DNA from: Maridesulfovibrio bastinii DSM 16055
GTDB taxonomy: Bacteria > Desulfobacterota > Desulfovibrionia > Desulfovibrionales > Desulfovibrionaceae
Direction of reading: 5' to 3'
NCBI RefSeq assembly: GCF_000429985.1
Contig: NZ_AUCX01000010.1
Coordinates: 156,717-220,716 of the forward strand
Length of the DNA: 64,000 nt
Part shown: positions 1-7,713 of the stretch, piece by piece
Layout of the letters: each line of letters begins with the position of its first letter
Numbering within the stretch: the stretch's first letter is position 1
Made by a program: the position numbers and the translations under genes
Notes under the pieces: model-generated
Database searches by the model: none
Told to the model about the DNA's origin: nothing
What the model saw: the letters and a program-made list of their open reading frames with translations, nothing else

Positions 1-644
1 ACATTTCCTGTTTCCAGCACATAGCCTCTTGTCGCCATGCTCAAGGCAACTTTAGCATTCTGTTCGACCAGAATTACAGTTGTGCCCTGTTTATTAATCT
101 CCTGAACAATATCAAATATCTGCTGAACAATGAGTGGAGCAAGCCCCAGTGAGGGTTCATCCAGAAGCAGAATCTTCGGACGACTCATCAAAGCCCGGGC
201 AATAGCCAGCATCTGCTGTTCACCGCCTGAAAGTGTTCCGCCGGCCTGAAATCTTCTTTCCATGAGAATCGGAAACATCTGATACATTCTTTCAATATCA
301 TCAGCGATTTCGTTGTCTTTTCTGAAAAAAGCACCCAGATCAAGATTCTCTTCAATGGTCAGTCGGGGGAAAACCCGTCTTCCTTCCGGAACCTGACACA
401 GCCCCATCTCCGGAAGTTTATCAGGACTGACCGAATTTATTCTTTCACCACGATAAAAAATATCGCCGGAAGTAGCTTTAACAATATTACAAATGGTCAT
501 CAGGGTTGTGCTTTTTCCTGCACCGTTAGCACCGATAACGGATACTATCTCCCCTTCGTAGACTTTAAGGTTGATTCCTTTAAGAGCCTTAATGCTCCCG
601 TAACCGGATTCAACATTTCTAAGTTCAAGAATTGGTTCCGGCAT
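1..644 (-). CDS. livF: Branched-chain amino-acid ABC transporter ATP-binding subunit LivF (3' end beyond window)
   Basis: This is one of the two cytoplasmic ATPases of a LivJHMGF high-affinity branched-chain amino-acid importer. About 214 residues are visible. They show a Walker A motif GANGAGKST near residue 40, the signature LSGGEQQ near 138, a Walker B LLLDEPSLGLAP near 158-169 and the switch VEQN. The family is about 235-240 residues, so roughly the last 25 residues lie outside the window. The ATG at 644 follows the livM stop by only a few bases, so livF is the last gene of the liv operon seen here. Assignment as LivF and not LivG rests on its resemblance to the LivF branch and on the separate LivG at 3976-4746. 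Confidence 0.95.
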   Translation of the reverse strand, partial: MPEPILELRNVESGYGSIKALKGINLKVYEGEIVSVIGANGAGKSTTLMTICNIVKATSGDIFYRGERINSVSPDKLPEMGLCQVPEGRRVFPRLTIEENLDLGAFFRKDNEIADDIERMYQMFPILMERRFQAGGTLSGGEQQMLAIARALMSRPKILLLDEPSLGLAPLIVQQIFDIVQEINKQGTTVILVEQNAKVALSMATRGYVLETGN

Positions 645-647
645 AAT

Positions 648-1865
648 CTAATCCCCTTTGCTGGAAACTTTACGCTTCTGAGGCCAGAACCCCTGCGGTC
701 TGAAAATCATCATTACAACCATAACACCGCCGAAAACCAGCATCCTGTATAGTTCAAAATCACGAAATGCCTCAGGAAGAACAATCAGAGCTATCGCTCC
801 AAGAATAACTCCCGGTATTGAGCCCATACCACCCAGAACAACCATAGCCAGCACCATTGCTGATTCCATGAATGTAAATGATTCAGGGCTTACGAATCTC
901 ATGCGGGCAGCAAAAAAAGCACCGGCAAGACCGCCAAAAACAGAACCGGCACAATATGCAAGCACCTTGGTCTGGAAGGTGGGAATTCCCATTACTTCAG
1001 CAGCAGTTTCATCCTCTCTGATAGCTTCCCAGGCCCGGCCTATTCTTGAATATTGAAGCCGGTGTACGGCAAGAATAGTGAATATGACCAGAACAAGAGC
1101 TACATAATACAGAAGACCGAGCTTTTTTAACCAGATATGCTCAAGGCTCATTCCGTTTCCGAAATCAAACCAGTAAATTCCGGGGGCTTTAATTCCAAGA
1201 ATACCGTTGGGACCATTGGTAAGACTCATCCAGTTGTTGAGCACAAGCCGGACAATTTCACCGAATCCGAGGGTTACAATAGCAAGATAGTCTCCCCTCA
1301 TCTTTGTTGAGGTATAACCAATAATCAGCGCAAGAATACAAGCTGTGAATGCGCTGACCGGGAGACTGAGCCAGAATGAAATTCCATAATTAATTGACAG
1401 CAATGCATAGGTATAAGCTCCTATGCCATAAAATGCGATATAGCCGAGATCAAGCATTCCGGCCATTCCGATTACAACATTAAGTCCAAGTCCAAGGCAG
1501 ATGTAGATCATAACATTTATAGTCACATCCTGAACATATCTGCCGAAATACTGGGGAATTAATGCCATGCAGATAAAACCGACTATCGCCCACAGCCAGA
1601 CTGGAACTTTTGCCGCTGCATCTCTGGCTGAAACTGTCGCTTTACAAGCAGGTTTTGTAAAAAAATTAAAAACACCAAGCTTATTGAGCTGGTAGATGAT
1701 CAGGATAGCAGCACATCCTGCAGCAATACGCCACCATACGGTAAACGTTTTTGCTATCTCCAGACCTTCCGGTTTAATTCCGAGAAGAGGCCAGAGCAGG
1801 ATAAAGAACCAGACAAGTCCTATGCCCAGTGAAATCCAATGTTTTTTAAACTCTGGTGTCGTCAA
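648..1865 (-). CDS. livM: Branched-chain amino-acid ABC transporter permease LivM
   Basis: LivM is one of the two membrane permeases that form the channel of the Liv importer. The 405-residue product has about ten hydrophobic segments. Its central part carries the family pattern GLGLNVVIGMAGMLDLG and, later, the cytoplasmic coupling region with AIREDETAAEVMGI that contacts the ATPases. The start is a TTG preceded by a GGGAGAG ribosome site, and it overlaps the end of livH by 20 bases, which implies translational coupling. The N-terminus, with two extra predicted membrane segments before the conserved core, is typical of the longer LivM proteins. The electrical and substrate details cannot be read from the sequence. 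Confidence 0.95.
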   Translation of the reverse strand: MTTPEFKKHWISLGIGLVWFFILLWPLLGIKPEGLEIAKTFTVWWRIAAGCAAILIIYQLNKLGVFNFFTKPACKATVSARDAAAKVPVWLWAIVGFICMALIPQYFGRYVQDVTINVMIYICLGLGLNVVIGMAGMLDLGYIAFYGIGAYTYALLSINYGISFWLSLPVSAFTACILALIIGYTSTKMRGDYLAIVTLGFGEIVRLVLNNWMSLTNGPNGILGIKAPGIYWFDFGNGMSLEHIWLKKLGLLYYVALVLVIFTILAVHRLQYSRIGRAWEAIREDETAAEVMGIPTFQTKVLAYCAGSVFGGLAGAFFAARMRFVSPESFTFMESAMVLAMVVLGGMGSIPGVILGAIALIVLPEAFRDFELYRMLVFGGVMVVMMIFRPQGFWPQKRKVSSKGD

Positions 1866-2748
1866 TGTTCTCTCCCATGATTCCTGTGGGCCTGAAATAA
1901 AGTACCGCGATAAGTATTATGAACGCGAAAACGTCCTTATATTCTCCTGAAATATATCCTGCGGCAAAAATTTCTACCATTCCGATAATAAAACCACCGA
2001 TCATTGCACCGGTAATATTACCAATTCCACCGAGAACTGCAGCAGCAAAAGCCTTGATACCGGGGACAAACCCCATGTCATACCGGACTGAACCATAATA
2101 AAGCCCGACCATGATACCGGCAGCTGCGGCAAGCCCTGCCCCGATTGCAAATGTAAGACTGATGATACGGTTTGAATTGATACCCACCAGAGCGGACATT
2201 ATTTTGTCCTGAGCAGTTGAGCGCATGGCTTTACCGATACGGGTTTTAAATACCAGAGTATTAAGAGCCACAAGTAGAAAAGCTGTTATGCAGAATATGA
2301 AGATCTGCATATAAGACAGCATGACCGTACCAAATTCAAAACCACCGCTGGTAAGTTCAGAGGGATAAGCTTTGTCGTAAACCCCCTGAGTAAGCATCAG
2401 GCCGTTCTGCAGGAAGATGGACATTCCGAGAGCTGAAAGAAGAACAGAAAGTCTTGATGAATTTCTGAGTGGTTTATACGCCACTTTCTCGACTGCCATC
2501 GCCAGCATTGCGCAATAGCACATAGTGAGCAGCAGAGACCCGCCGAGACACAGCCAGATAGGAGCACCCTGTGCTGCAAGGTAACTCATGAAGATTACAC
2601 CGACATAGCCGCCAGCCGCAAAAAATTCGCCATGGGCGAAGTTGATGAGCTGTATGATACCGTACACCATGGTGTAGCCCAGAGCGATCAAAGCATAGAT
2701 GCCGCCTAGTGTTACACCGTTGATGAGCTGTTGAAAAAAATATTCCAT
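1846..2748 (-). CDS. livH: Branched-chain amino-acid ABC transporter permease LivH
   Basis: LivH is the second permease of the Liv importer. The 300-residue protein has about eight membrane segments and the family motifs GVTLGGIYALIALGYTMVYG at the N-terminus and AFAAAVLGGIGNITGAMIGG near residue 230. A longer reading from 2805 exists, but it would run through the hairpin in front of the gene. The ATG at 2748 begins exactly where LivH proteins normally start (MEYFFQQLING), so I chose it. It follows livJ after a 66-base gap that holds a strong stem-loop and is followed by the overlapping livM. Confidence 0.95.
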   Translation of the reverse strand: MEYFFQQLINGVTLGGIYALIALGYTMVYGIIQLINFAHGEFFAAGGYVGVIFMSYLAAQGAPIWLCLGGSLLLTMCYCAMLAMAVEKVAYKPLRNSSRLSVLLSALGMSIFLQNGLMLTQGVYDKAYPSELTSGGFEFGTVMLSYMQIFIFCITAFLLVALNTLVFKTRIGKAMRSTAQDKIMSALVGINSNRIISLTFAIGAGLAAAAGIMVGLYYGSVRYDMGFVPGIKAFAAAVLGGIGNITGAMIGGFIIGMVEIFAAGYISGEYKDVFAFIILIAVLYFRPTGIMGENIDDTRV

Positions 2749-2774
2749 GGATACCCGGGTTGATTTTTGTATAA

Positions 2775-2796
2775 GTCCCCGCCCGAAGGCGGGGAC
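2775..2796 (-). promoter_or_regulatory. Stem-loop between livJ and livH
   Basis: A perfect 9-bp stem (GTCCCCGCC with GGCGGGGAC) closes a CGAA tetraloop. It sits 18 bases after the livJ stop and 26 bases before the livH start. On the minus strand it is not followed by a T-run, so it is unlikely to be a strong terminator. Such hairpins after binding-protein genes commonly stabilise the upstream message, giving more binding protein than permease. That role is an inference here. Confidence 0.6.
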
Positions 2797-2814
2797 CGGG
2801 ATCAAAGTTTGTTT

Positions 2815-3948
2815 TTAGTAAAGTTTGCCTGTTGCAGGATTCCAATAGTTGATGAACTTACCATCCTGAACTTTACGGATGATATAGTTGGAACCGGAAT
2901 CTCCATTAGGCTTGAATTTGATATGCTTGGTAGCGCCATCATAATCAAGCTTCATCAGTGCGGCCTTAACTTTTACCGGATCAGTTGTTCCTGCGGCCTT
3001 AACAGCCTTCAGGTAAGACATGGCACTGTCGTATGCGTAGCCGGAATATGCACCCGGATCACCGTATTTAGGTTTATACTTGTTAAGAAATTCTTTGTAT
3101 GCAGGAGCATTGTCATCAATGAAACCGAAGGTGAGGTAAACGCCTTCAGCTGCATCCTTGGCAATTTCAATAAGCTGAGGATGATAAACAGCATCCTGAG
3201 CAACTACATCAGCATCAATGCCCATACGTTTTGACTGGATAAGCATCAAAGCTCCTGTAGCCGAGTTCTGCATGCTCATGTAATAAACGTCAGGATTCAT
3301 GGATTTAACTTTAGTCAGAATAGCTGAAAAGTCTTTATCGCCCTGATTTACATGCTCATGTCCGAGGACTTTGAGACCACGTTTTTCAGCGAGCTTTTCA
3401 ACATTGTCAGCAAGGCCCTGCGAGTATGCAGTTTTATCATCAACAATATAGATTGTTTTGGTATCAAGCATCTGCTGCATGAAATCAATGGCGATGGTTC
3501 CCTGATCATCATCACGTCCGCACATGCGGAACATGTAGGGAAGTCCACGGGATGTAACCTGCTCGTTTGTGGAAGCAGGGGTAATCATAATGATGTCTTC
3601 TTCATCAAGAACTTCTGAAGCGGGAAGAGTTGCACTTGAACAATAAGAGCCGACTACACCGTTTGCTTCTTCATTAATAAGCTTATTTGCAGAAGCCACT
3701 GCCTGACGGGGGTCACATGCGGTATCCTGAGGAAGCAGTTCGATATCATCAAAACCGGGAATTCCGCCCTGTTCAAGAATAACATCTACGGCTGTCTGTG
3801 CACCGTTTTTGATATCGTTACCGTCAGCTGCATAAGGGCCGGTAAGCGGGCCCATAGTTCCCAGCTTGAGAGTTTTAGCATCTGCAATACCGGATCCTAT
3901 CATCAGGATCACAGCCGTGAGCAGAGCCAGCAAGACTGTCCGTTTCAT
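2815..3948 (-). CDS. livJ: Branched-chain amino-acid ABC transporter substrate-binding protein
   Basis: This is the periplasmic binding protein of the Liv importer. The 377-residue precursor starts with a clear Sec signal peptide (MKRTVLLALL, hydrophobic to about residue 20, cleavage after IADA). The mature part is a type I periplasmic binding fold with the family features LKLGTMGPLTGPYAADG near the N-terminus, the ligand-loop region GSYCSSATLPASEVL and the C-terminal KVQDGKFINYW. It lies between livG and livH in one transcription unit. The actual ligand (leucine, isoleucine, valine or another amino acid) cannot be fixed from the sequence; family members vary. Confidence 0.95.
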   Translation of the reverse strand: MKRTVLLALLTAVILMIGSGIADAKTLKLGTMGPLTGPYAADGNDIKNGAQTAVDVILEQGGIPGFDDIELLPQDTACDPRQAVASANKLINEEANGVVGSYCSSATLPASEVLDEEDIIMITPASTNEQVTSRGLPYMFRMCGRDDDQGTIAIDFMQQMLDTKTIYIVDDKTAYSQGLADNVEKLAEKRGLKVLGHEHVNQGDKDFSAILTKVKSMNPDVYYMSMQNSATGALMLIQSKRMGIDADVVAQDAVYHPQLIEIAKDAAEGVYLTFGFIDDNAPAYKEFLNKYKPKYGDPGAYSGYAYDSAMSYLKAVKAAGTTDPVKVKAALMKLDYDGATKHIKFKPNGDSGSNYIIRKVQDGKFINYWNPATGKLY

Positions 3949-3975
3949 AAAATTCCTCCCGAAAAGTTGGTAGAG

Positions 3976-4731
3976 TTAGTTACCCAGATATGCCTCAATT
4001 ACAGCAGGATTTTTCTGTATTTCTTCAGGTAGTCCTGATGCAATCATCACTCCATGATCAAGGACAACCAAACGCTGACAGATACCCATGACAACTTTCA
4101 TATCATGCTCTACCATCAGTACGTTGATGCCACGTTCGGATATTTTTCTTATTGTTTCCATCAGCTGTGAACTTTCAGACGGGTTAAGCCCCGCTGCCGG
4201 TTCGTCAAGCAGGATAGTGGATGGTTCTGAAGCAAGAGCTCTGGCTATCTCTAGACGGCGTTGATAACCATAGGGAAGGTTTGAAGCAATTTCATCCGCA
4301 TATTCGTCAAGTCCTGCGAATTTTAATTCTTCCAAGGCCTTTTCTTTTATTCTTATTTCTTCCCTTTTTTGAGCCGGAGTCCGCAGGATAGCACTGAATA
4401 TTCCCGAGGAAGTTCTCGAATGCTGTGCGATCATGACATTCTCAAGAGCTGTCATATTCTGAAACAGTCTGATATTCTGAAATGTACGGGCGATACCTTT
4501 TGTAAGGACCTGATACGGCTTTAGTCCGACGAGGCTTTCGCCATCATATACAACATCTCCACCAGAAGTGCGGTACACCCCGGTAATCACGTTGAAGATG
4601 GTTGTTTTGCCTGCACCGTTGGGACCTATAAGCCCAACTATTTCTCCCTGCATAAGGGAAAAATTTACCTCAGCCAGAGCCTGCAAACCGCCAAAGCGTA
4701 CGCTCACGTCTTTTAGATGAAGTTCTGCCAT
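3976..4731 (-). CDS. livG: Branched-chain amino-acid ABC transporter ATP-binding subunit LivG
   Basis: LivG is the first gene of the liv operon and encodes the larger of the two ATPases. It shows Walker A GPNGAGKTT near residue 35, the LivG-type segment ARTFQNIRLFQNMT, the Walker B ILLDEPAAGLNPSE and the switch MLMVEHDMKVVM. The C-terminus ends with the LivG tail NPAVIEAYLGN, which separates it from LivF. Two starts are possible: ATG at 4746 or ATG at 4731. I prefer 4731 because MAELHLKDVSVRFGG aligns with family N-termini; neither has a strong ribosome site. The promoter must lie in the AT-rich region upstream. Confidence 0.95.
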   Translation of the reverse strand: MAELHLKDVSVRFGGLQALAEVNFSLMQGEIVGLIGPNGAGKTTIFNVITGVYRTSGGDVVYDGESLVGLKPYQVLTKGIARTFQNIRLFQNMTALENVMIAQHSRTSSGIFSAILRTPAQKREEIRIKEKALEELKFAGLDEYADEIASNLPYGYQRRLEIARALASEPSTILLDEPAAGLNPSESSQLMETIRKISERGINVLMVEHDMKVVMGICQRLVVLDHGVMIASGLPEEIQKNPAVIEAYLGN

Positions 4732-4746
4732 ATTGACTATACTCAT

Positions 4747-5721
4747 ATATAAGATTCGACTTCAAAGCAAGTTGAAATACGTTTTTTATTTCTTATCTGC
4801 TTGATTATGATCACAAAAATTCACTTCTTTTTTTCTTATTCAGAATAAATATAAATATCAAAAATATAATTTTTACTACATAAGTGTATTTTAGCAGCAA
4901 AACTTACACAACTTTGTACAATACAATGTAAATAATGAATTATTACATCAATTCTACTTATTCAATATAAGCATTTTACCTTTCTGATGATACTCATACA
5001 ATGAAGTTATTCCTTAAGAACATTTTACAATTATTAGACAATGCAACGAATACCCGAATTTCTTACGAATTATTGCTCATAGAACAGCTTTAACCCGATT
5101 CTTTTCACTATTCACCGAATCCACTTCCATCGGTTCAAGACGGGTTCTCATTTCTAATTATTCAAGCATATAAACCTGTTAACAAATTTATTGCAAATTG
5201 GTACTTTTATTTGATTATTCGGGAAAATACTATTTTAGAGATTAAAATTCTTTTATTATGAACTTTTAGCATTAAAAGTTTAATATTTAAAAATTAAGTG
5301 AATTTTGTTCATTAATGTTAATATTTACGATCCCCCGGGTGGTCGATTCATTAGACAGCAATTAAGTTACATTTAAATTCTTTAAAAAAAATCAAGTTAA
5401 GAGAATTTTAATCAGTTGGATTAAGACTAAGATTGAAGACGTGTGTACTGATTATGGACACTAATACTTATCGAACCAGATAAGAGACTTAAAAGTGTCC
5501 GTTGATTACCATTTCTAATGACCTACTTTATTTTTTACCATCCTATCTGGCAGCTATTCTTTTTAATTGAATAAGCAATGTATTCAAATTTTCAGCTTTG
5601 CAGGATTTCTTAGAATAATATTTTATTGTTTAAGGAACCTTGTAAATTCCCAGCTACATACTTAATTGCTGCATTATCACAAAATACAATTTTAAACTTC
5701 GCAACGTAGGGACCGGCAAAT
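4747..5721. other. AT-rich intergenic region, no gene seen
   Basis: This stretch of about 975 bases separates the divergent-to-tail genes livG (reading away to the left) and qmoD (ending at its right edge). It is rich in A/T homopolymer runs and I find no credible reading frame on either strand. It must contain the livG promoter. The only structured element I see is a nested inverted repeat at 5456-5500, listed separately. Confidence 0.7.
5456..5500. repeat. Nested inverted repeat GGACACT...AGTGTCC
   Basis: A 45-base element is bounded by the 7-bp inverted repeat GGACACT (5456-5462) and AGTGTCC (5494-5500). An inner 6-bp inverted pair CTTATC (5467-5472) and GATAAG (5479-5484) lies inside. 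It could be an operator, a non-autonomous mobile remnant or two juxtaposed insertion-sequence ends. No transposase or target duplication is visible, so the nature is open. Confidence 0.35.
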
Positions 5722-5751
5722 AAAAAGCCCCGTCCTTGCGGACGGGGCTTT
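5722..5751 (-). terminator. Rho-independent terminator of the apr-qmo operon
   Basis: A perfect 12-bp stem (AAAGCCCCGTCC, 5724-5735, with GGACGGGGCTTT, 5740-5751) closes a 4-base loop. Read on the minus strand it runs into a short T-run (5722-5726 as A on the plus strand). It lies 25 bases after the qmoD stop. Confidence 0.9.
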
Positions 5752-5775
5752 GAAAATCCATTTGGATAAAGCGGC

Positions 5776-6456
5776 TTACCAGCTGCTGTCACCGAAGGGA
5801 TCACTACCGAAGCCGAAGTCGCCTTCAGGAGCGCCGCCGGTTGCAGGAGCACCAGCTGCAGAATCGTCAGCAGCGCCAGCAGCAGGAGCTGCACCAGCTG
5901 CAACAGTTACTACGCCGTTTTTCTTAACATCTTCGATCATCTTGAGGAGTTCATCAACTTTACCGATGTACTCTTCAACTTTTTCCTGAGAAGTTACGAT
6001 AACTTTATCGCCTTCACCAGTTGCGGAAGCTTCAAAAGCTTCACATTTACCTTTGTACTCAGCCAAAGCTTTTTCAGTTTCAGCGAGTTTAGCTTCAGCA
6101 CCTGCAAGCTTTGCTTCCAGATCTTTAACAGCTGCATCCTGATCGGTGATGGTCTGATGGTATTCAGCCAGTTTACCGAAGATGCCTTCAACTTTAACCA
6201 TAACATCACCGGGAAGAGCTCCAACGGATACGTTATCGCCAAGGCCGCTGACCTGACCGGTTTTCATTTTAGCCAGTTCAGGATGCTGTTCGTAGATCCA
6301 TGCTTTTGCAAGTGCGGCTGCAAAAGGTTCAAATTCTTCGTTTATATCTTTCTGGGTCATGAAAGCCAGAAGATCTTTAACGCTCTGGCTGGTTTCTCCA
6401 CTTTTGAGGTAAGACACAAAAGTGCTCATGGGGAAAGTTTTGCGTGCTTCAGACAT
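5776..6456 (-). CDS. qmoD: QmoD, accessory protein of the Qmo complex
   Basis: The 226-residue soluble protein is the last gene of the qmo cluster, 22 bases after qmoC, in the position known in Desulfovibrio for the promoter-distal hypothetical gene later called qmoD. Residues 1-110 form a compact, probably folded part (SEARKTFPMSTFVSYLKSGE and following). Residues 100-145 are a charged coiled coil with repeated K-L-A-E heptads. The tail from about 190 is Ala/Gly/Pro-rich and ends in GFGSDPFGDSSW. No cofactor motif is visible. Family work links it to APS reduction together with QmoABC, but its exact role is unknown to me. Identification rests on position and overall character. Confidence 0.8.
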   Translation of the reverse strand: MSEARKTFPMSTFVSYLKSGETSQSVKDLLAFMTQKDINEEFEPFAAALAKAWIYEQHPELAKMKTGQVSGLGDNVSVGALPGDVMVKVEGIFGKLAEYHQTITDQDAAVKDLEAKLAGAEAKLAETEKALAEYKGKCEAFEASATGEGDKVIVTSQEKVEEYIGKVDELLKMIEDVKKNGVVTVAAGAAPAAGAADDSAAGAPATGGAPEGDFGFGSDPFGDSSW

Positions 6457-6478
6457 GGTTTAATCCTCCTTAGCTCTA

Positions 6479-7699
6479 TTACAGAGTAAAAGTCTTTTCT
6501 TCACGGACCGGCATAGGAACGCGGCCGATGTATCTTGCATAAGTAAGTGCAGCAGTCCTGTAGACCAGATGGCCAAGTTTGGACCACGGCAGATAAGCTA
6601 ACATCATAAAGACGGCTATCAGATGCAGATAGTACATTGGGTAAGCAAGTCCTGCTATGCCCATAAGGCGAAGCAGTTCCGACATAACACCGGTTATAGC
6701 AATCGCCCAGATTACACCCAGCAGATACCAGTCATAATAAGTGGAACCCTGCTTGGAATCATCCTGATTAAGGCGACGCTTGGTAAGCTGAGTCAGGCCG
6801 TAGAGGAGCAGAATAGCACCCACGTTTGCCAGCAGCTTTACCGGACTCCAAAGGGGCATGGGAGTATGCCCGAGCGGTGCAATAAAGGAGAAGATCTTAC
6901 CGCCCCAGTGTGCGCCTGCAACGATTGAAGTAACAATCAGAAGAGCAAGGAAGGCATACATAACGGTAATGTGGCCTTTGAATTTCTGATCATCAGCTTC
7001 ATCTGTCTCGCCGCATTCTTTCCATTTGGCATGAGTGGCAATCTCGTTTCTTACAACATCAATGAAGCATTCCAGCATGCTGGGACGTTCAGATTTGTCG
7101 CCGACATTGAACACTCTCGGCTGATCTTTAAACGAAGCAACAAGTTTTTTGATGCCTTTGTAAAAAGTCCAGGCCATGAAAAGAAAGACCAGACCAAAGA
7201 TCGGGTCGATGGTAAAATCTCCGGGGAAAAGATGACCGAAAACGATTTCTCCATCCTTAAGAGGGAAGAAGGAACCACGAACACCGGCCATAATCAACCA
7301 GATAAGCAGATAGAGAACAGCCGGGATACCGATCAGGAAAGGAAGACCCTTTGCAGAGCTCATCCATTTACCTATGATGGAAGGTGTCACCAGCTTCTGG
7401 TAAGCCATATTACGCAGTGCTGCGAGCATGTCACCGGGGCGTGCGCCACGGGGACAAAGATCGGAACAGGTACCGCAGTTATGGCAGAGCCAGATATCTA
7501 TGTCGTTAACAAGTTTATCTTTAAGACCCCACTGAGCCCACACCATTTCTTTGCGCGGGTAGGGATTGTCCGAAGGCGACAGAGGACATGCCACACTGCA
7601 AGTTGCGCACTGGTAGCATTTTTTAACTGCGTCGCCACCGACTTCCTGAAGCTCTTTAATGAACTGCAGATCCGGTTTAATGCGAACATTGTTTTCCAT
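6479..7699 (-). CDS. qmoC: Quinone-interacting membrane-bound oxidoreductase subunit QmoC
   Basis: QmoC anchors the Qmo complex in the membrane and oxidises menaquinol, passing electrons towards APS reductase. Residues 35-90 carry two 4Fe-4S motifs, CYQCATCSVACPLSP and CHNCGTCSDLCPRG. From about residue 125 the protein becomes a cytochrome-b-like membrane domain with about six helices and several histidines suited to bind heme b. The arrangement resembles a fusion of HdrC and HdrE types. The start at 7699 is preceded by AGGAGG. It is cotranscribed with qmoA and qmoB upstream and qmoD downstream. Confidence 0.96.
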   Translation of the reverse strand: MENNVRIKPDLQFIKELQEVGGDAVKKCYQCATCSVACPLSPSDNPYPRKEMVWAQWGLKDKLVNDIDIWLCHNCGTCSDLCPRGARPGDMLAALRNMAYQKLVTPSIIGKWMSSAKGLPFLIGIPAVLYLLIWLIMAGVRGSFFPLKDGEIVFGHLFPGDFTIDPIFGLVFLFMAWTFYKGIKKLVASFKDQPRVFNVGDKSERPSMLECFIDVVRNEIATHAKWKECGETDEADDQKFKGHITVMYAFLALLIVTSIVAGAHWGGKIFSFIAPLGHTPMPLWSPVKLLANVGAILLLYGLTQLTKRRLNQDDSKQGSTYYDWYLLGVIWAIAITGVMSELLRLMGIAGLAYPMYYLHLIAVFMMLAYLPWSKLGHLVYRTAALTYARYIGRVPMPVREEKTFTL

Positions 7700-7713
7700 A
7701 TCGCAACTTCCTC

